Shown here piece by piece: positions 5,144-8,607 of a stretch of 8,607 nt of DNA. Below the pieces are notes generated by a model. That model saw only the letters and a program-made list of their open reading frames with translations, had not been told where the DNA came from and did no database searches. Every line of letters begins with the position of its first letter. Positions within the stretch are counted from its first letter, which is position 1. This stretch comes from Spirochaetia bacterium. Lineage in GTDB: Bacteria; Spirochaetota; Spirochaetia; Treponematales; Breznakiellaceae. Where the stretch lies: positions 1 to 8,607 of the forward strand of contig BNUY01000129.1 in assembly GCA_025997715.1 (NCBI GenBank), written 5' to 3'. A program made the position numbers and the translations under genes.

Positions 5144-6840
5144 TAATGCACCCTTCCGCCAATCAGGGTAACGCGGCCGTCGGTTTCGGGGACGATTGAT
5201 CCAAAACCGCTTCCCCCCTGATAACAAAGGTCGTAAATATATTCGATAACGGCATGGTTGATCGTGGAGGGGGTAACCCACCAATTACTCCCGTGCATCA
5301 GGTACATGGCGTAGCCGTCATCATCGCCGCCCATTTTTCCCATAAGGTAGGTGATGGTCGCTATGCGGTAGGTTCTTGTATTGTCAATGGGCTGCCCCTT
5401 AAAGGTTAAGGAGCCGGGGACCAGTACGCCGTGGGTGTCATCGCCGGGGATTCTGGTGTAGTCAATGGTGTAGCGGATTTCTTTGCTGACCATGCCCCAG
5501 GCGCCGGTTCCGCTGCCGCCGCCGCCGCCGTGGGCAACCTTGGCAACTTTGTTTTCAAAGAGGTCCCTCACTTCCACGCCGGAAAGTTCCACGATGCCGA
5601 TGCCGTTATTGTGCATAAGGCCGCTGATCATGCCGGCGGTGATGTTGCCTTTTGCCAGGCCGCTCAGAATAATGCCGCCGTTCGCAAAGGCAAAGTCAAT
5701 ATCACCCCAGGTTCCCTGGTCCCGCGCCCACCATGCCAGGGCATCGCAGAGCAGGTCCCCAAGGGCGGTTTCTTTTTTGCGGCTCAGGCGGTCGCCGTTT
5801 CCCGACTCCTCGTTAATAAAACGGGCATCCGCCTTGCCGATTACCTGCGTTACATTACCGTAGTTGATAGGCGGTTTCGATACGGGAATACCGCGCCCCT
5901 CGGCTGCGACGGCGGAGAGTTCGCCCGCAGAGTTTTCGCCGTATACCCACACATAATAGGTGGTGGCCGGGGAATTGACCAGGCCGGAAATAAGGGCCCG
6001 CACCGTTTGCCCCGCCGGCAGTACCGTGCCGTCCAGCGTGCCGGCCGCAGCGGGATCGTTTACCGTGCCGTATTTTACGATGTACCCGTATACACCCGGG
6101 AATTGTGGCCATTCAAGGTTGAGCTTTTTACTGCCCGGCGTTACGGTAATTGACATGGGGGCCTGGGGGCCGACACTATGGGGGGATCCGCCAGCCGGTG
6201 AGGTAAAACCCGAAGCGCCGGCGCTGTTTACCGCACGCAGCCAGAGGGTGTAACTTGCGCCGTTATCCAGGCCGGTAATAATGGTGTTAAGGCTTGAGGT
6301 GCTTTTTTTGGCGGCGTCATTCGGGGGCGTAATGCCGCCGGTTTGACTGTAAAAAACCTCGTAGCTTTGGGCGCGGCTCCCGGGCATCCAGCTTAGGGAA
6401 AGGTTTTTATCGCCCTGGGTATCAAGGCTGATTGCGCCGGGAATGCCCGGCAGGGGGATGGGGCTGGCATTTGCCCGGTTGCTGAATCCCGAGGGGCCGT
6501 ATTCAAATATCGCCCTTGTCCAGACGTAATAGTTTACATCATTTTCGAGGCCGGTGATCACGGCGCTTACTTTTTTACCCTCCGTAACGATTTGCGCGGC
6601 GGGCAGCGGGGCTGCGCCGCTTGGGTCGGGGGAGGTGCCGTAGTACAGTTCGTGGGCCGTTGCGTTTACCACGGCGGTCCACATGCCGGTAATTTCGGTG
6701 TCCCCGGCAATCAAAGACGGTGTTTCAGGGGCGACGATGCGGAGTTCCGTGCCGTCCTTGCCATTTTTTAAGGGCTGTTCGCACCCCAGGGCGGCGCCGA
6801 TTATACAAGCCGCCAGCAGTACTCGTTTTGCTCTTTTCAT
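5143..6840 (-). CDS. Lipoprotein with three fibronectin type III modules and an orphan 5'-nucleotidase C-terminal domain
   Basis: The 565-residue protein starts with a lipoprotein signal (MKRAKRVLLAACIIGAALGC, lipidation at Cys20). Three FN3-like modules follow at about 35-125, 131-220 and 225-318. Each shows a late 'YYVW.RA', 'YTLWLRAVNSAG' or 'YYVWVYGENSAG' strand. Residues about 332-515 match the 5'-nucleotidase C-terminal (substrate-specificity) domain: E357-T-A-L-G-D-L-L-C-D-A, 'DIDFAFANGG', 'GNITAGMI', 'VELSGVEVRDLFEN', 'YRIATITYLM' and 'GGDDDGY'. The N-terminal metallophosphatase half, needed for hydrolysis, is absent. The Arg expected in NGGxIR is Leu392, and the PF.N loop is altered. 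A glycine run (438-442) interrupts the domain. It therefore more likely binds than cleaves a nucleotide-like ligand, though this is inferred. A strong AAAGGAGG sits 5 nt ahead of the ATG. It lies 18 nt after the beta-helix gene and overlaps the receptor start by 1 nt. Confidence 0.85.
   Translation of the reverse strand: MKRAKRVLLAACIIGAALGCEQPLKNGKDGTELRIVAPETPSLIAGDTEITGMWTAVVNATAHELYYGTSPDPSGAAPLPAAQIVTEGKKVSAVITGLENDVNYYVWTRAIFEYGPSGFSNRANASPIPLPGIPGAISLDTQGDKNLSLSWMPGSRAQSYEVFYSQTGGITPPNDAAKKSTSSLNTIITGLDNGASYTLWLRAVNSAGASGFTSPAGGSPHSVGPQAPMSITVTPGSKKLNLEWPQFPGVYGYIVKYGTVNDPAAAGTLDGTVLPAGQTVRALISGLVNSPATTYYVWVYGENSAGELSAVAAEGRGIPVSKPPINYGNVTQVIGKADARFINEESGNGDRLSRKKETALGDLLCDALAWWARDQGTWGDIDFAFANGGIILSGLAKGNITAGMISGLMHNNGIGIVELSGVEVRDLFENKVAKVAHGGGGGSGTGAWGMVSKEIRYTIDYTRIPGDDTHGVLVPGSLTFKGQPIDNTRTYRIATITYLMGKMGGDDDGYAMYLMHGSNWWVTPSTINHAVIEYIYDLCYQGGSGFGSIVPETDGRVTLIGGRVH
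5515..5529. repeat. GCC trinucleotide repeat (5 units) encoding a glycine run
   Basis: Five GCC units on the plus strand encode Gly438-442 of the FN3/nucleotidase-domain lipoprotein, followed by Ser-Gly-Thr-Gly. The run sits in the loop before 'WGMVSKEIRYTID', where canonical family members have the segment leading to a 'SG.r' motif. Changes in unit number would alter the loop length in frame. Confidence 0.6.
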
Positions 6841-6858
6841 ACTTGCCTCCTTTCTTCT

Positions 6859-8399
6859 TTATGGTACGATGGTGACCAGCAATCCGGTGCTGTTGTCAAT
6901 TTCATAGCCCGTCAGGGGGGTTGTGCTTACCGTTCCGCCCGCGTTGAATGTTTTCCGGCTGCCCGGCACAAAGCGGGCGGCGGGCATTATGCCCATACCG
7001 TTAAGGCCGGTGTAGGTTCCGCCCAGGCGAAGGACCGCCGGATACTCACCGTTTATACCGCTGAGCCAATAGTTGGTCCCGTCGGTTTGATTGACCAGGT
7101 CGATGACGGCAATATTCCCGGCGCCGATAAAATCACCGCCCAGGGTAACACAGGCGCTGATTAACGCGGAGCGCATGTAGCGGGAATTCAGGGAGATCCT
7201 TCCCACACGGGAATCGCCCTGCATGGTAAAGGTGGATATTGCGGGTATATACACATCTTCGCCGGATAGGGTTGCGGTATTGCCGGTAATGCTGCCGCCC
7301 TGCATAGCAAACGATGCCGTTAACCGGTATTTTTGTATTTCCTCTTCACTGGTGAGGAGCGAGTATTCGTTTATAAACACCGCGCCGCCTCTTTCTGCGG
7401 CGGTGTTGCCGCTTATTTCGCCGCCGCTCATATAAAATGATGAGCGCCAGTTTATATATACCGCGCCGCCGTCCCCGTTTGTGCTATTACCGGTAATGGC
7501 TCCGCCGTTCATGATAAAAATACCGCTGTCCGGTTCGGTAGTAGTACCGGTGATATGGTCGGTAGTGTCGGTAGAGTCGGCGCCGGTATTGTTGAGACAG
7601 AGTATATACACGGCGCGGCCATTGTTATCTTTTATGCTCCCGCCGGTCATGGTAAAGGCGGCGCTCAGGTCTATGCTTACCGCGGATGCGCCGGTATTGC
7701 CGGTGATAGTCCCGCCGGACATACGGAAAATGGCAAACCGTTCCAGGGTAACGGCGAAACTGTCAAGGGTGGTTTTGAAATTCGCGGTTATGGCGGGTTT
7801 CGTGTTTCCGCTCAGGGTTACGCCGTCTTTTATTTCAAGGATGCCTTGTCCTTTTACCCGGATGAGGGAGCCGGTATTATCAATGCCGTCATTTGCCGCC
7901 TGCAGGCCGTCAAGGGTGATGTTTCCTTCAAGAATCAACTGCACCTGTCCGTTTACCGTAAACAATGCGCCGGTATCCGCCGCCTGATAGGTTCCGCCGG
8001 TTTTTTTATAGGTGATGGTCCGCGGAGCCGCGCCTGAATTGCGGAAGGTTATGGCAATGCGGCTCTTGTCCGGGGGGCCGGACAATACGCCCTCCGTGTT
8101 TGCCGCCAGATATTCGGTTGCCGCCCAGTCTTTCAGGTCGAAAACATAGTTTGTCCCGCCGCCAAAATCGGTATCCGCCGGATCGGCAAGTTTCGTTTGC
8201 AATCCGGCAATACCGGCGGCAAGGGTTTCGCCTGCCGCCCGTTCAATCGTTTGGGGAGGGTACACATGCACCGTGGTGGTTTGATCATCGGTAATGATGT
8301 TTTCTATGTACTCAATTTCGGGATCGACCGCCGTTTCACAGGCGGCGCAGGTAATACAGGCCGCCGCCAGGAGGGCTATATTTTTTGGCTCTGTTCCAT
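6859..8399 (-). CDS. Beta-helix repeat surface lipoprotein; signal peptide reached only by a frameshift near the start
   Basis: The main frame runs from a stop codon at 8410-8412 to TAA at 6859-6861. Read in frame, it gives a clear lipoprotein signal (KNIALLAAACITCAAC) followed by an acidic stretch, then about 470 residues ending GLLVTIVP. No ATG, GTG or TTG precedes the signal in this frame. The first in-frame candidate is GTG at 8271, which would discard the signal. An ATG at 8397-8399 is out of frame by one base: adding one A to the A6 run (8381-8386) would join it as MEQSQKNIALL, for a 513-residue protein. About five to six beta-helix units with 'F.M.GG.I.GNT....GAV.I' occupy the middle. 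The role is probably adhesion or ligand binding at the cell surface. No strong Shine-Dalgarno sequence precedes 8399, so the exact start is uncertain. It may be a sequencing error, phase variation, or early decay. Confidence 0.7.
7192..7728 (-). repeat. Beta-helix repeat region of the surface lipoprotein
   Basis: Successive units read FRMSGGTITGNT, FTMTGGSIKDNN, FIMNGGAITGNS, FYMSGGEISGNT, FAMQGGSITGNT, and a worn FTMQGDSRVGR. Most are followed by a 'GAV.I' turn strand. Unit length varies from about 23 to 45 residues because of inserted loops, for example an Asp/Thr-rich loop (TDTTDHITGTTT) and a charged loop (SEEEIQKYR). The pattern predicts a right-handed parallel beta-helix of the kind seen in polymorphic outer-membrane proteins. 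Confidence 0.75.
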
Positions 8400-8455
8400 A
8401 ACACGGGGCCTACTTTTTATTCGGGATTAACTAATTAAAAATAGGAGATTTTATT

Positions 8456-8607
8456 ATGACATTGAAAGAAGCCAAAAAAATAATTGAAGGAATGGGTATG
8501 AAAGTTATACCTTCTGTAGTTAAGGATTATATTGACGAAAACCTATCCGATGTTAGGTTTGATTATAAACGTGGGACTATAACTGATAACTATGTGAGTT
8601 TGGAAAG
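8456..8607 (+). CDS. Unrecognised AT-rich gene, 5' part only
   Basis: The ATG at 8456 follows AGGAG (8443-8447) at 8-nt spacing, and the frame stays open for 50 codons to the window edge. The visible residues begin MTLKEAKKIIEGMGMKVIPS and continue with charged, mostly helical-looking sequence (VVKDYIDENLSD). No signal peptide, membrane segment or known motif is visible. Base composition is about 32% GC by hand count, well below the rest of the window, and codon use is rich in AAA, ATA, TAT and GAT. This suggests acquired DNA or a different functional class, such as a small regulator or toxin-antitoxin protein, but no function can be assigned. It is divergent from the surface-protein operon across a short AT-rich gap of 56 bp. 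Confidence 0.65.
   Translation, partial: MTLKEAKKIIEGMGMKVIPSVVKDYIDENLSDVRFDYKRGTITDNYVSLE

Noticed and set aside
5144..5284. Upstream in-frame extension of the TonB receptor
   Set aside because: It lies inside the preceding gene and would bury the signal peptide. The ATG at 5143 has a ribosome site and begins the signal peptide.
5431..6153. 240-codon plus-strand frame opposite the FN3/nucleotidase-domain lipoprotein
   Set aside because: The GC-rich Ala/Gly/Val composition is typical of a shadow frame. The minus strand has a signal peptide, ribosome site and domain motifs.
7481..8037. Two overlapping plus-strand frames (168 and 160 codons) opposite the beta-helix gene
   Set aside because: Both follow the repeat periodicity of the minus-strand beta-helix units and show no independent signals.

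Overview
The window looks like a chromosomal segment from a spirochaete, most likely a gut-type treponeme. This is an inference from several things together: an Rpn-family PD-(D/E)XK nuclease gene with a heptad-repeat tail, lipoproteins with loose lipoboxes, a beta-helix surface protein built from 'F.M.GG.I.GNT' repeats as is common in treponemes, and a TonB-dependent receptor. Base composition is moderately GC-rich, except for an AT-rich gene start (about 32% GC by hand count) at the right edge. No RNA gene, CRISPR array, or transposon with recognisable ends was seen.

Left part (1-1460): the 3' end of a glutamyl-tRNA synthetase gene (+) converges on a Sir2-type NAD-dependent deacylase gene (-). 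A long, nearly perfect inverted repeat built from CACGAAAAA-like units lies between the two stop codons. A second, weaker inverted repeat of related CACGGAC units lies upstream of the sirtuin. An orphan 9-bp hairpin with T-tracts and a tandem 10-bp repeat follow.

Centre (1455-2671): an Rpn/YhgA-like nuclease gene (+) has a promoter placed so that the mRNA would begin at or next to the ATG (leaderless), and a small palindrome fills the -35/-10 spacer. Its C-terminal coiled-coil tail is encoded by six 21-bp (heptad) units. One TAG stop separates it from a second short ORF in the same frame, which repeats 54 bp of the nuclease tail with 51 identical bases and continues as another coiled coil.

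Right part (2684-8399, all -): an apparent four-gene operon runs leftward. The order is a beta-helix lipoprotein whose signal peptide is one base out of frame with its only start codon; a lipoprotein with three fibronectin type III modules and a 5'-nucleotidase C-terminal domain but no metallophosphatase domain; a TonB-dependent outer-membrane receptor whose start overlaps the preceding stop (TAATG); and a small protein with two excisionase-like helix-turn-helix modules. Spacings of 18, -1 and 12 nt imply co-transcription. The set reads as a cell-envelope capture-and-import module with an attached DNA-binding protein. The ligand cannot be told from sequence. A divergent AT-rich gene begins at 8456 and runs off the window.
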